Positions 8,141-17,744 are shown, counted from the first letter of the stretch. The stretch: DNA of 64,000 nt from an uncultured Clostridia bacterium (GCA_947625785.1 CANQPS010000003.1:1-64000), one strand, 5' to 3'. Made by a program: numbers and translations. Notes: a model not told the origin generated them from the sequence alone.

Positions 8141-8209
8141 TCTATTTTAACCGACTTATAAATAAAATTTATTAACTAAACAATTCTCCTGATTTTTCCT
8201 TATATAAAA

Positions 8210-8746
8210 TTATATTTCCATACCCAATTTAATGGCTTTAAGGTTAGGTTCTATAAGATTTGCTCTTTTAGGAGGTATGCACTTTTTTAATGCCTTTTCA
8301 ATAGATTCAAATGAACAATAATTAGTTTCCTTAAATACTTTACCTGCAAGTATAATATTTGCAAGACCATAAAGGTCATTTTCGTTAGCCATATCAGAAG
8401 CGGGAATATAAAATACTTTAACATCATCTCTCTCAACTTTTTTGTTGATAAGAGAACTGTCAACAATAACTATTCCGTTTGGTTCAACCTCGTTAATAAA
8501 TTTATCCAAAGATGGTAAATTCATAACGACAAGAACATTAGGATTAGAAACATTGGGAGAACCTATCGGTTTATCAGACACACAAACACTACAATTTGCT
8601 GTGCCGCCACGCATTTCAGGTCCATAAGATGGCAGCCAAGAAATCTCTTTATTTTCTATCAAACCGGCATATGTGCAGACTTTACCGGCAAACAACACTC
8701 CTTGTCCGCCAAAACCTGCAAATAATATCTTTAAATTTAAACTCAC
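8210..8746 (-). CDS. 2-oxoacid:ferredoxin oxidoreductase, gamma subunit
   Basis: 178 residues of the KorC/VorC/PorG type. AGFGGQGVLFAGKV at the N-terminus and the SWLPSYGPEMRGGTANCSV segment are family signatures. With the alpha, beta and ferredoxin subunits upstream it forms a complex that oxidatively decarboxylates 2-oxoacids to acyl-CoA and reduces ferredoxin. It begins at a GTG whose last bases overlap the TGA of the beta subunit, indicating translational coupling. It is the last gene of the operon. Confidence 0.93.
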   Translation of the reverse strand: MSLNLKILFAGFGGQGVLFAGKVCTYAGLIENKEISWLPSYGPEMRGGTANCSVCVSDKPIGSPNVSNPNVLVVMNLPSLDKFINEVEPNGIVIVDSSLINKKVERDDVKVFYIPASDMANENDLYGLANIILAGKVFKETNYCSFESIEKALKKCIPPKRANLIEPNLKAIKLGMEI

Positions 8747-9498
8747 TTTAATCTATCCCCTTTCACACCGTCTTTATAAACGCCAAGAGGATAATAAGGC
8801 ATCATTTTATCCCTTACCCACTGTAATGATTCAGATGGTGTCATTCCCCAGTTTGTCGGGCAGGTTGACAAAATTTCAACCAATGAAAAACCTTTTTTAT
8901 CTATTTGATTTTGAAATGCTTTTTTAATAGCTTTTTTTGCTGCTATAACATTTTTTACGCAGTCAACAGAAACTCGCTCCAAATATGCAACTCCATCAAT
9001 ATTAGACAGCAATTCGCAAACTCTAACAGGATACCCCGCAGTATTAACATCTCTGCCGTAAGGAGTAGTTTGGGTAACCTGATTAGGCAATGATGTAGGA
9101 GCCATTTGACCACCTGTCATACCATATATAGCGTTATTTATAAATATGACCGTAATATTTTCACCTCTTGTAGCACTATGAACTGTTTCGGCAGTACCAA
9201 TGGCAGCCAAATCTCCATCACCTTGATATGTGAAAACAACATTATCCGGCATAGCCCTTTTTAAACCTGTCGCAACAGCCGGTGCTCTGCCGTGTGGAGC
9301 TTCAATAATATCACAATTAAAATAATCATAATTCATTACAGCACAACCAACAGGTGCAACACCAACTGTTTTACCCTCTATATCAAGTTCATCAAGAACC
9401 TCCGCAACAAGTCTATGTACAATACCGTGTGTACAACCTGCACAATAATGAAATGGTATATCTGTAAGTGCGTGTGGTTTCTTAAATACAATTGCCAT
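8743..9498 (-). CDS. 2-oxoacid:ferredoxin oxidoreductase, beta subunit (TPP-binding)
   Basis: 251 residues. CAGCTHGIVHRLVAEVLDEL near the N-terminus and the thiamine-pyrophosphate binding block QGDGDLAAIGTAETVH ... NNAIYGMTGGQMAPTS (about 95-140) identify the catalytic beta subunit (VorA/KorB type). It overlaps the alpha subunit by one base and the gamma subunit by four, the standard tight arrangement. Substrate (2-oxoisovalerate, 2-oxoglutarate or pyruvate) cannot be read from sequence alone; overall resemblance is to the VOR branch. Confidence 0.94.
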   Translation of the reverse strand: MAIVFKKPHALTDIPFHYCAGCTHGIVHRLVAEVLDELDIEGKTVGVAPVGCAVMNYDYFNCDIIEAPHGRAPAVATGLKRAMPDNVVFTYQGDGDLAAIGTAETVHSATRGENITVIFINNAIYGMTGGQMAPTSLPNQVTQTTPYGRDVNTAGYPVRVCELLSNIDGVAYLERVSVDCVKNVIAAKKAIKKAFQNQIDKKGFSLVEILSTCPTNWGMTPSESLQWVRDKMMPYYPLGVYKDGVKGDRLK

Positions 9499-10559
9499 TA
9501 TTCAACACCGCCCATCTTTTTAATACAGTTAAGCACTTCCGGAACGCTCGGTATGATACCACCTGTACGACCAAAAAATTCAACCGGTCTTTGACATTCT
9601 ATCGAAAGCTTTACATCATCAATCATTTGTCCCATAGACATTTCAACAACAAGAAATTTTTTGGTTGTAGGAACCTTTTCCTGCAATGCTTTTTTAGGAA
9701 ACGGCCACAATGTTATAGGTTTTAATAATCCTACTTTTATTCCCTGTTCTCTTGCCTCATATACGGCACTTAAAGCAACTCTTGATGATGCACCATAAGC
9801 AACAACTATATATTCGGCATCTTCTGTCATATATTCTATACTTCTTTGTTCGTTTTCTAAAATTTTAGCATATTTTTCATATCTGGCAATATTCCATTTT
9901 TCAAGTGTTACCGCATCAAGACTTAAAGAATTGATTATATTATGCGGACGACTGTTTTTATGGCCATTTAATGCCCAAGGCTTATCAAAAACTTTTGGCG
10001 TATGTCCCTCTTTTATTTCAACAGGCTCCATCATTTGACCAAGCATACCATCTGCTAAAATCATACTTGGTATTCTATACTCATCTGCTTTATCAAAAGC
10101 CAATTCAACTAAATCAACCATTTCTTGTACTGTTGATGGTGCATATACAAGTAACTGGAAATCTCCGTGTCCTGTTGCCTTAGTAGCTTGCCAATAATCC
10201 GATTGTGATGGTTGAATACCACCTAATCCCGGACCACCTCTCTGCACATTTATGATAACTGCCGGTAAATCACAAGCTGCGATATATGATATACCTTCCG
10301 CTTTTAAGCTAATTCCGGGAGACGACGATGATGTCATAACCCTGACACCAGCCGCAGATGCACCAAGAACCATATTTATAGCGGCCGTTTCGGATTCAGC
10401 CTGTAAATATGTACCGCCAATTTTTGGCATTTTTTTAGACATATATGCAGCAAGTTCCGTTTGCGGCGTTATAGGATAACCGAAAAAGAATTTGCATCCG
10501 GCTTGAATAGCAGCTTCTGCAAGAGCCTCATTGCCCTTCATTAATATTTTTTCTGACAT
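9498..10559 (-). CDS. vorB: 3-methyl-2-oxobutanoate dehydrogenase-type alpha subunit (VorB)
   Basis: 353 residues. The N-terminus KILMKGNEALAEAAIQAGC-like start, FFGYPITPQTELAAYM and QRGGPGLGGIQPSQSDY are typical of VorB, the alpha subunit of the 2-ketoisovalerate:ferredoxin oxidoreductase of anaerobes. It contributes the pyrimidine-binding part of the thiamine site. The following genes give beta and gamma; the preceding one gives the ferredoxin subunit. The complex likely works in branched-chain amino acid fermentation or branched acyl-CoA supply. Confidence 0.93.
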   Translation of the reverse strand: MSEKILMKGNEALAEAAIQAGCKFFFGYPITPQTELAAYMSKKMPKIGGTYLQAESETAAINMVLGASAAGVRVMTSSSSPGISLKAEGISYIAACDLPAVIINVQRGGPGLGGIQPSQSDYWQATKATGHGDFQLLVYAPSTVQEMVDLVELAFDKADEYRIPSMILADGMLGQMMEPVEIKEGHTPKVFDKPWALNGHKNSRPHNIINSLSLDAVTLEKWNIARYEKYAKILENEQRSIEYMTEDAEYIVVAYGASSRVALSAVYEAREQGIKVGLLKPITLWPFPKKALQEKVPTTKKFLVVEMSMGQMIDDVKLSIECQRPVEFFGRTGGIIPSVPEVLNCIKKMGGVE

Positions 10560-10567
10560 TTAATACA

Positions 10568-10774
10568 CTACCTTTCAACAGTTATTGCCACATCCGGACA
10601 CATAATAGCACACGACGAGCAGCCTGTACATCTTGTTTCATCAATAAGTACAGCCGGACGATATCCTCGATTATTAATCCTATCGGTAGAAATAGCTATT
10701 ATTTTTCTCGGACAAGACTCAACACATAGTTGACAACCTTTACATAATTCCTGATTAATTATAATTTTCGCCAT
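10568..10774 (-). CDS. 2x[4Fe-4S] ferredoxin subunit of the oxidoreductase
   Basis: 68 residues with two complete cluster motifs, CKGCQLCVESCP (residues 10-21) and CTGCSSCAIMCP (about 49-60). It is the electron-transfer delta subunit (VorD/KorD type), encoded 8 bases before the alpha subunit. It passes electrons from the thiamine-bound intermediate to free ferredoxin. Confidence 0.95.
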   Translation of the reverse strand: MAKIIINQELCKGCQLCVESCPRKIIAISTDRINNRGYRPAVLIDETRCTGCSSCAIMCPDVAITVER

Positions 10775-10827
10775 TGAAACACCACCTTAATTTACATTTC
10801 TTAAATGAATTCAACAAAACATATATA

Positions 10828-11499
10828 CTAATCCCAAATAGGTTTTACAAAAATATCTATCAAATATAAGTTATTGATTTTATTTTTAAGTTCATCTGCG
10901 ACAAATGACGGAGCAGTTGTCGCTACAAGCGGAATATTAAGTACTTTTTCCAATTCATTTGCGTAATCTAATGAATTGAGGATTGTACTTGCTGTTGTCA
11001 GATTTTGCAAATGGGAATTATTTATTAAAGCATTTGCTTTTAATCTTGAAGATTCTTGTATTTCGTAATAAAGTTGTACAGTTTCTTCTACTGTACGACT
11101 TAAAGAACGATATTTATTAATTACATAAATCATATTATAATCTTCTAATTCTTTTATTTTTGCAGAAAATCCTCCGAGTACTTTTGCTCCTTCATCATCT
11201 CCACCCACATCAACTATAATACATCTGTCTTTTTTATAAAAAATAGAGTTTATTTCAGGCGGTAAAGACGGAATATCAACATTTGTCGCTGCAAAGTTTG
11301 TTGTAAGTAATTCTATATCATACTTATCAAATAAAGATTTATATTCGGCTGTCCTGAAATAGGGATTTACAATATCCAAATCAACAATAGTTACTTTTTT
11401 ACCTTGTTCAGCAGCTTTTATTGCCATATTTATTGATAAATTAGTTTTTCCACAGCCATAATGTCCGCAAATTATATTGAAATCTTTTAACTCAAACAT
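10828..11499 (-). CDS. ParA/MinD-like ATP-binding protein upstream of the VOR operon
   Basis: 223 residues. The deviant P-loop at residues 11-20, GHYGCGKTNL, and the later CIIVDVGGDDEG (Walker B-like) place it in the SIMIBI group near MinD, ParA and CobB/CobQ. VDLDIVNPYFRTAEY follows the P-loop. The AGAGGTAG ribosome binding site is good. It is 53 bases upstream of the ferredoxin gene on the same strand, so it is probably cotranscribed. Nucleotide binding is secure; a role in cluster insertion, assembly or regulation of the oxidoreductase is inference from position. Confidence 0.85.
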   Translation of the reverse strand: MFELKDFNIICGHYGCGKTNLSINMAIKAAEQGKKVTIVDLDIVNPYFRTAEYKSLFDKYDIELLTTNFAATNVDIPSLPPEINSIFYKKDRCIIVDVGGDDEGAKVLGGFSAKIKELEDYNMIYVINKYRSLSRTVEETVQLYYEIQESSRLKANALINNSHLQNLTTASTILNSLDYANELEKVLNIPLVATTAPSFVADELKNKINNLYLIDIFVKPIWD

Positions 11500-11601
11500 A
11501 TCTACCTCTTATTAAAAATACATTAAAACCGCATAAGTACATTATATAACTTTATACATAAAATTTCAATGTCTATATTTAACTTTTGTTTTAAAATGCC
11601 T

Positions 11602-12198
11602 TTAATTTTTTAAAATAAAATTAATATAATCAATAAATTCCTCTTTTGTCATAATAAAGTTTATTGTTTCAATCATAGCGTTTGTAGTCATATATTCCGG
11701 AATTGAAAGTGATTTTTTTATAATATTTCTTTTATTACTGCTTTCGGGCATTCCTGTTAAACCAAGTTCAAAAAAATCCTTTTTAGTAATTTTTTCTTTA
11801 ACTGTATTACTTTTTGTAACTTCACAAACTATACCACACTTTTTCAGGGCAGATAATATAACCTCTTCTGACATACCCTCAACCCCAAGTTTTCCTTCTT
11901 TTGAAGGCTTGTCCTTACGCTTTTCTTTACCATATATATCCGGAATATATGCGTTTATTATTCTGTCATTAGGAATACAAGATTTCAAATAATTTCTTAT
12001 AACAAATCCTGCCCCATCACTATCTGTAATTATTAATATACCCTTACTTTCTGCAAGCTGTCGAATTAAGTTCATTTTTATTTTATCTTTAAAAATTCTG
12101 AAACCGTTTGTTTCAATTATCAAAGCATCAATAATATTGCTAAGTTTTATTTTATCATATTTGCCTTCAACGATAACCGCTTGTTCTATTTTAATCAA
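11602..12198 (-). CDS. Toprim domain protein, RNase M5-like (DUF4093)
   Basis: 198 residues from a TTG at 12196-12198, chosen because AGGAGGT lies 7 bases upstream. A longer reading from 12234 would run into the holA coding region without a binding site. The Toprim core is clear: AVIVEGKYDKIKL (conserved Glu), then IIETNGFRIF, IITDSDGAGF (DxD) and a C-terminal SSNKRNIIKKSLSIPEYMT. RNase M5 matures 5S rRNA in Firmicutes. Here it overlaps the end of holA by eight bases. The family is firm; M5 activity itself is likely but not proven. Confidence 0.85.
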   Translation of the reverse strand: MIKIEQAVIVEGKYDKIKLSNIIDALIIETNGFRIFKDKIKMNLIRQLAESKGILIITDSDGAGFVIRNYLKSCIPNDRIINAYIPDIYGKEKRKDKPSKEGKLGVEGMSEEVILSALKKCGIVCEVTKSNTVKEKITKKDFFELGLTGMPESSNKRNIIKKSLSIPEYMTTNAMIETINFIMTKEEFIDYINFILKN

Positions 12199-13249
12199 GA
12201 TTTTTACCTCCTGCCAATAACAAAAGTTTGGCAATAAGATTTTCAGTTAATACTCTTTCGTCAACCTTTACGCTTTTCAAAATTTTATCAGCCTGCGCTA
12301 TATAGTCAATACTTTTTCTGAGAGATGATGTGGAAATCCTTGAACAGTTTTTCTCAGCATTTTTAAGTCTAAAATCATTGCTCCCCTTATATTCTTTAAA
12401 AATCTTCGATAATTCTGCTATATTTTTTCCACTTTCATAAGCAACCCTAACTCTATAAGCATCTATATACGCAAGTGATAAAACCGCAAATATACTGACT
12501 GCTTTTTCTCGCTGATAAAATAAAATATCAATAATCTCAAAGGCTGTATTACTATTTCCGCCGAAAATCGCTGTGGATAATCTAAATATATTAGTTTCAA
12601 AATTTTTTGTAGAAATATCTGCAACCATATCGGCATTTATTTCAGTATATCCACTATATGCACAAAGTTTTTCAAGCTCATTTCTAAGTACAAGCAAATC
12701 AGTCCCACACATTTTTATTAATTTATTTGCAACATTCGGATACATTTTAACGCCTAACTTCTCAGCCCAAGAAACAAGTTGTTTTTCAAGAGCATTTTCT
12801 GTTCTTTTTTCGCAATTCAGGATTATACCATATTTATCAACCGCCTCTATAAATTTTTTCCATTTAGAAGGTATCTTTTTTGTATCAAAACTTAATGTTG
12901 GCAATGCAAAAACAACTATACATTCCATTGGTATATCTGAAATAAATTCAATAATCTTTTTTAGTTCATTCTCCGATAGGGCATTTATATCATAGTCTAC
13001 TACAAATACACATTTTATATCTACACCTAATGGCAACATTTCTGCTGATTGTATAATATTATCAACTTTATCTGTATTTTTGATTTTTTGAAAATTAAAA
13101 TCAGAGGGATTTTTGCCTGTTATTTTTTCAATTAAGGAATTACTGTAATGCCTGACGAGATATTTTTCTTCTCCGTAAATAAAATAAATATTCTTAAAAT
13201 TTTTTGACGATACATCTTTTTTGAAATCTTTTTCCGTTAATCTTGCCAT
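12191..13249 (-). CDS. holA: DNA polymerase III delta subunit
   Basis: 352 residues, normal for HolA. The N-terminal AAA-like domain has IYFIYGEEKYLVRHY, the central part carries LRNELEKLCAYSG, and the C-terminal clamp-loader collar is helical. Delta opens the sliding clamp in the clamp-loader complex. It overlaps the end of comEC by 13 bases, an arrangement (comEC-holA) common in Firmicutes. Confidence 0.95.
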   Translation of the reverse strand: MARLTEKDFKKDVSSKNFKNIYFIYGEEKYLVRHYSNSLIEKITGKNPSDFNFQKIKNTDKVDNIIQSAEMLPLGVDIKCVFVVDYDINALSENELKKIIEFISDIPMECIVVFALPTLSFDTKKIPSKWKKFIEAVDKYGIILNCEKRTENALEKQLVSWAEKLGVKMYPNVANKLIKMCGTDLLVLRNELEKLCAYSGYTEINADMVADISTKNFETNIFRLSTAIFGGNSNTAFEIIDILFYQREKAVSIFAVLSLAYIDAYRVRVAYESGKNIAELSKIFKEYKGSNDFRLKNAEKNCSRISTSSLRKSIDYIAQADKILKSVKVDERVLTENLIAKLLLLAGGKNLD

Positions 13250-15462
13250 TTGCCTTCGCTCCCTATACTTACCCTATCATTTTTTATATATAAACATATA
13301 TTGTTATCTATGGCAGTTGAATAAATATCTATACCCAAATCCGTTGTATTAATATCTCCTACATCTGAACAAGATAATATTAACATATCGCAAGACGATA
13401 AATCGAAGTTTTTTGTCATATCTGTCATAATACAAATATTATTTTTAATCCAATTTTCCGGCAATAAATTAAAATCTGATGATGACGGACATATCAATAA
13501 ACTATAATCACAAACAATTATCCTCGACCATACCTGTGATTTTGCCTTATAAAAATCAATTTGTATATTATCCCAAATATTAATGTTCCTATATTGCTCT
13601 AAGTATTCTATATTATAAGATGATAAAATTTCTTCATAAGCACTGGTTATGCTTTCGCTATTATATACGCCTAACTGACTTATGTTAAAATTAGAACTTA
13701 ATTGTTTAAAATATCTGCTGTATTCTCCATTCGTCTTTGGAATTATTAAATAGTCAATATTATCTATGTTATTATTTTCCAAATAATTTGATAATGTATA
13801 AGCGTTGCCGTCACTTCCACCGCAGCCAAGTATTACACAATCATTATTTTTTGTTATAACTATACTGTATCCGTTTCCACAATTAAGAATTGTTATCTTT
13901 ATTCTGTCTATATTATAAATATTATATATCACAGACGATATAACAAGAGTAATAAAACATAAAATACAAACTAATTTTCTATATGGAAAAATGTCTTTTA
14001 CCACACTGATAAATAATATAATAAATATTGTAATTATTAACCACATAATGACAAACTTCTTGTTTGTTTTAATAGTAGAATATGGAATAGATGATATTAA
14101 TTTTGCTGACCACTCTATAAATGAACCTATGTATCTTACAATACTTGTTATAATAATATTATCTAATCCCAATATCGAAAGTATGATAAAGACCATAAAT
14201 ACAGGAACTATATTTATTACAAGCAAATTTGTAATTATAGAATATACAGCTATTTCACCAAAAAAGTATATCATCATAGGAATAGTAAATACCATAACTG
14301 ATATACTTACACATATCGTACTTATTAGCTTTTTAAGTATAAAGTTTATATTTATTACTTTTTGCAGACGCTCTGTTATCCAAATCGAATTTTTATTACA
14401 ATATAGGATTATTCCAAGTGTTGAACCGACAGACAAAAGTAATCCCACATCTCCGACCGCAAATGGATTAAGTAAACATATAATAAATACTGCTATACCC
14501 AATGAATTTATCACATCAGCTTTTTTAGATATGATTATACCAAAAAGTATTATTATATTCATAATACCTGACCTTGTGACCGATGGCGTAAACCCTACAA
14601 AAGCCATATAAAATAATACAAATATTATTGATATAAATGACAGTAACTTTTTTCGCTTAATAATAACAGATAAAACTATTGTTATGATAGATATAAATAT
14701 ACCTATATGCATACCTGATACTGCCATTATATGATAAATTCCTGCGGATTTAAAATTATCTAATATGCTTTCCGGTATCCTACTTCTGTCGCCTGTAATT
14801 ATTGCTATTGGTAAATATGAAAAATCATCATATATATTATCTAATTTATTAATTACATATTTTTTAAAATTCTGTATATAATACTTTAAATCTTTACTTT
14901 TAGTCCCTATAATATTAAAATCATAATACTCTTCTATATAACCATTTAAATAAATATTCTGACTTTGCAAATATTCATTTGATAAATAAACCGTTGCAGA
15001 AAATTCTACTTTATCATATAACTTAAAGTCTAAATCTGTATTTGCTGAAACTCTAACCGAAGTATTTTCATAAATATTATTATCAAAATCTTGTATATTA
15101 TCAGTTTTGATTTCATAATAATATTTATTATTACTGATATATGGCAACTCTGATACTGTACCGCTAACTCTAATCTCACAGCCATCTAAACATAATATTG
15201 GTTCAACCTTTTTGCTATAATAAAAATTATAAGTTATCATACATAATGATACTGAAAATAATATTATAGGAATAAATTTGTATTTACTTAATTCCCGTTT
15301 ATTTCTGAAAACAGAGCTTATAACCGCTGATACTAAAAATAACAACGCAAAAAACAGCCCCAACCAATAAATTAGAGCTGATTTAAAATAAGATTTAATC
15401 AATATACATATAAATTGCGTTATTAAATAAGAAAAACCAAGTATAAATGACTTATTTTTCAT
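13237..15462 (-). CDS. comEC: ComEC/Rec2 family competence channel with degenerate nuclease-like domain
   Basis: 741 residues: a DUF4131/OB-like domain (about 90-190), the Competence membrane domain (about 210-500, with ITGDRSRIP and HIMAVSGMHIGIF), and a C-terminal metallo-beta-lactamase-like region (about 525-735). The membrane part forms the channel for single-stranded DNA uptake. The C-terminal region keeps the fold order (IKITILNCGNGYSIVI..., DNIDYLIIPKTNGEYSRYF) but lacks the HxxxDH-type metal ligands and the later HHGS-type motif, so nuclease activity is probably lost. No other competence genes are in the window. Confidence 0.9.
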   Translation of the reverse strand: MKNKSFILGFSYLITQFICILIKSYFKSALIYWLGLFFALLFLVSAVISSVFRNKRELSKYKFIPIILFSVSLCMITYNFYYSKKVEPILCLDGCEIRVSGTVSELPYISNNKYYYEIKTDNIQDFDNNIYENTSVRVSANTDLDFKLYDKVEFSATVYLSNEYLQSQNIYLNGYIEEYYDFNIIGTKSKDLKYYIQNFKKYVINKLDNIYDDFSYLPIAIITGDRSRIPESILDNFKSAGIYHIMAVSGMHIGIFISIITIVLSVIIKRKKLLSFISIIFVLFYMAFVGFTPSVTRSGIMNIIILFGIIISKKADVINSLGIAVFIICLLNPFAVGDVGLLLSVGSTLGIILYCNKNSIWITERLQKVININFILKKLISTICVSISVMVFTIPMMIYFFGEIAVYSIITNLLVINIVPVFMVFIILSILGLDNIIITSIVRYIGSFIEWSAKLISSIPYSTIKTNKKFVIMWLIITIFIILFISVVKDIFPYRKLVCILCFITLVISSVIYNIYNIDRIKITILNCGNGYSIVITKNNDCVILGCGGSDGNAYTLSNYLENNNIDNIDYLIIPKTNGEYSRYFKQLSSNFNISQLGVYNSESITSAYEEILSSYNIEYLEQYRNINIWDNIQIDFYKAKSQVWSRIIVCDYSLLICPSSSDFNLLPENWIKNNICIMTDMTKNFDLSSCDMLILSCSDVGDINTTDLGIDIYSTAIDNNICLYIKNDRVSIGSEGKWQD

Positions 15463-15467
15463 ATATA

Positions 15468-16010
15468 TTACTTAAAAAACAACGGTAATGGTTCAAGATA
15501 AATAATATCTTCTCTATCTTTTGCGTCACCTTCTGCAAGTACACAAGCCTTACCAACAACATTTGCTCCGGATTTTTGTGCAAGAAGTTCAAGAGCCTTC
15601 ACTGATTCTCCTGTACTTATTACATCATCAACTATAAGCACACGCTTATTTTTCATCATTTCTGCTTTTTCCTTTGATAAAAACAATGTTTGAATATTCG
15701 CTGTTGTTATAGACTTTACTTCTACATAAATAGGGTCTTGCATATATGCCTTTTTGCCTTTTCTTGCAACAATATAATTATTTCCCCCTTGGCGTGACAT
15801 TTCATAAGCAAGTGGAATACCTTTTGCCTCTGCTGTCAAAATAATATCGTGTTCAGGTGCTTTTTTTAATAGAGCTTCTGCGGATTTAACCGTTATTTCA
15901 GTATCTCCAAACATAATAAATCCTGCTATATCAAGTTTATCGCTTACAGAACATATCGGCAAATTCCTTTCGCAGCCAGCTATTGTTATATGATAAAATT
16001 TCTCTGACAC
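15468..16010 (-). CDS. Phosphoribosyltransferase, adenine PRTase-like
   Basis: 180 residues from a GTG start supported by AGAGGTG 11 bases upstream. The PRPP-binding motif VLIVDDVISTGES is at about 124-136, and DIILTAEAKGIPLAYEMS is the conserved first half of the fold. Adenine phosphoribosyltransferases salvage adenine to AMP using PRPP; xanthine salvage is the alternative. Immediately downstream (5 bases) is comEC. An earlier-located HIT protein gene starts the operon, so this looks like a nucleotide-salvage pair. Confidence 0.85.
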   Translation of the reverse strand: MSEKFYHITIAGCERNLPICSVSDKLDIAGFIMFGDTEITVKSAEALLKKAPEHDIILTAEAKGIPLAYEMSRQGGNNYIVARKGKKAYMQDPIYVEVKSITTANIQTLFLSKEKAEMMKNKRVLIVDDVISTGESVKALELLAQKSGANVVGKACVLAEGDAKDREDIIYLEPLPLFFK

Positions 16011-16031
16011 AATTACAACACCTCTTTTACA

Positions 16032-16394
16032 TTAACCCATATCAATACTCAATTTCTTTCCGCCAATTAAATGAAAATGCAAATGCTTTACTGTCTGTCC
16101 ACCATTTTCACCGCAATTATTAACTATACGGTAGCCGTCTTCACTAATTCCGAGTTTTTTGGCTATCTTGGAAGCAGTTACAAATATATGCGATATAACT
16201 GAACTATTCTCATCTGTAATATCATTTGCAGAAGCTATATGATTTTTAGGTAACATAAGAATATGAACAGGGGCAACCGGATTTATATCACGAAAAGCAA
16301 GCATAGTATCATCTTCATAAACTTTTGTTGATGGAATAGAACCCTCTATAATTTTACAGAAAAGACAATTTTCATCTTTAATAATTTCACTCAT
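16032..16394 (-). CDS. HIT family nucleotide hydrolase
   Basis: 120 residues, the normal HINT size. CLFCKIIEGSIPSTKVYEDD at the N-terminus and the histidine triad VKHLHFHLIGGKKL at the C-terminus (HxHxH) are complete. Members hydrolyse adenosine-5'-phosphoramidates and related nucleotides. It is the first gene of the run down to the RNase M5-like gene, driven by the promoter at 16438-16466. Confidence 0.95.
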   Translation of the reverse strand: MSEIIKDENCLFCKIIEGSIPSTKVYEDDTMLAFRDINPVAPVHILMLPKNHIASANDITDENSSVISHIFVTASKIAKKLGISEDGYRIVNNCGENGGQTVKHLHFHLIGGKKLSIDMG

Positions 16395-16437
16395 TTAAAA
16401 CACTTTCCTCTCGACTAAATATTATTAATTATACCTA

Positions 16438-16466
16438 ATTTTAACACATATTTAAATTAATGTCAA
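16438..16466 (-). promoter_or_regulatory. Sigma-A promoter of the HIT-PRT-comEC-holA operon
   Basis: On the minus strand TTGACA (16461-16466), 17 bases, then TAAAAT (16438-16443). It lies 44 bases upstream of the HIT gene start. A second TATAAT-like sequence lies a few bases further down. Confidence 0.8.
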
Positions 16467-16544
16467 AGACAATAAAAACTAAATCCCATTTTTTATTTAT
16501 TGGTTATATAAAATTTAAAAGTTACCAAAACCGAGGTGTAATCG

Positions 16545-17744
16545 TTGAAAACACTAACAAATATTATTAAAGAATTAGCAGATATAATTAAAATTTACCT
16601 CAAAGGCTGCAATAAATCATTGTATTTAATATTTATAACATTAATTTTTTTTGGCTTATGTGTTATAAAAAGCGTTGATAATGCCGGTAATACTAATTTT
16701 TTTCACACACAGGTTATATCGGCAATAATAGGCATTGTCTTTATTATAACTATTTCTTTAATTGATTATAAAAAAATTATAAAACAATGGAAATTATTCG
16801 CTATACTTGCTGTCATTCTTGTAATTTGGGTATCCGTTGCCGGAATACAAGTAGACGGTACAGATGATACCGCTTGGATTAGATTATTCGGCGGATATAC
16901 TTTTCAGCCGTCCGAATTTATTAAGATTATATTTATTATTATTTTTTCATCACATATAAATTATCTGCAAAAAAAACACTATATTAAAAATTTTTTAGGT
17001 GTTCTTAGTCTTATTATTAATGCTATGATACCAATAGCTATTATTCATTTTCAAGGCGATGATGGTGCCGTTATAATTTTTTTTATAATATTTTTAGTAA
17101 TGAGCTTTTGCGGCGGTGTTCCACTCAGATATTTTATAATTGGCGGTATAATTGTTATTTGCTCTATTCCTATTATATGGGAATATGTTTTGAATACTCC
17201 TCAAAAAGAACGAATTATAATTTTATTCTCAAATGATAAATCTCAGATTACAACATACGGTTGGCAACAATATCAGGGAAAAATTTCTATTGCAATAGGA
17301 GGAATAATAGGTTCGGGGCTTTTTAAAGGAGAAAGAGTTTCAGAAAATATTGTTCCATATCAGGAAAATGATTTTATATATTCTGTTATCGGAGAAGAAT
17401 TAGGATTTGTAGGGTGCGTAGCTGTTTTAGTGATTTTTCTTATGCTCTTTATAAGCATATTAATCACCGCATTAAAAGCAAATGATTTTAGCGGTAAATT
17501 GCTTGCCTATGGAATATTCGCTCTTATATCATCACAAGTCATTATAAATATAGCTATGGTACTCGGATTTTTGCCCGTAATAGGAATAACTCTGCCATTT
17601 TTTAGTGCCGGTGGAACATCTTTATTAAGTGCTTGTATTTGCATAGGATTGGTTCAGTCGGTATACAAAAATAATCATAGTTCTTATCACAAAAAGAACT
17701 ATGATTATATTGACATTTCTATGTATCCTAAAATTATTAACTAA
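16545..17744 (+). CDS. FtsW/RodA/SpoVE family SEDS glycosyltransferase
   Basis: 399 residues with about ten transmembrane segments. SEDS signatures are present: DDTAWIRLFGGYTFQPSEF (about 105-125), NDFIYSVIGEELGFVG (about 278-293) and the late GITLPFFSAGGTSLLS. These proteins polymerise lipid II in elongation (RodA), division (FtsW) or spore cortex (SpoVE); which one cannot be settled here, though RodA-like is closest. The start is a TTG at 16545 with GAGGTG 6 bases upstream. It is a single plus-strand gene whose 3' end overlaps the converging GHKL gene by eight bases. Confidence 0.92.
   Translation: MKTLTNIIKELADIIKIYLKGCNKSLYLIFITLIFFGLCVIKSVDNAGNTNFFHTQVISAIIGIVFIITISLIDYKKIIKQWKLFAILAVILVIWVSVAGIQVDGTDDTAWIRLFGGYTFQPSEFIKIIFIIIFSSHINYLQKKHYIKNFLGVLSLIINAMIPIAIIHFQGDDGAVIIFFIIFLVMSFCGGVPLRYFIIGGIIVICSIPIIWEYVLNTPQKERIIILFSNDKSQITTYGWQQYQGKISIAIGGIIGSGLFKGERVSENIVPYQENDFIYSVIGEELGFVGCVAVLVIFLMLFISILITALKANDFSGKLLAYGIFALISSQVIINIAMVLGFLPVIGITLPFFSAGGTSLLSACICIGLVQSVYKNNHSSYHKKNYDYIDISMYPKIIN

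Noticed and set aside
13991-14611. Plus-strand ORF of about 200 codons opposite comEC
   Set aside because: Ile-rich antisense of membrane segments, no start signals; not a gene.
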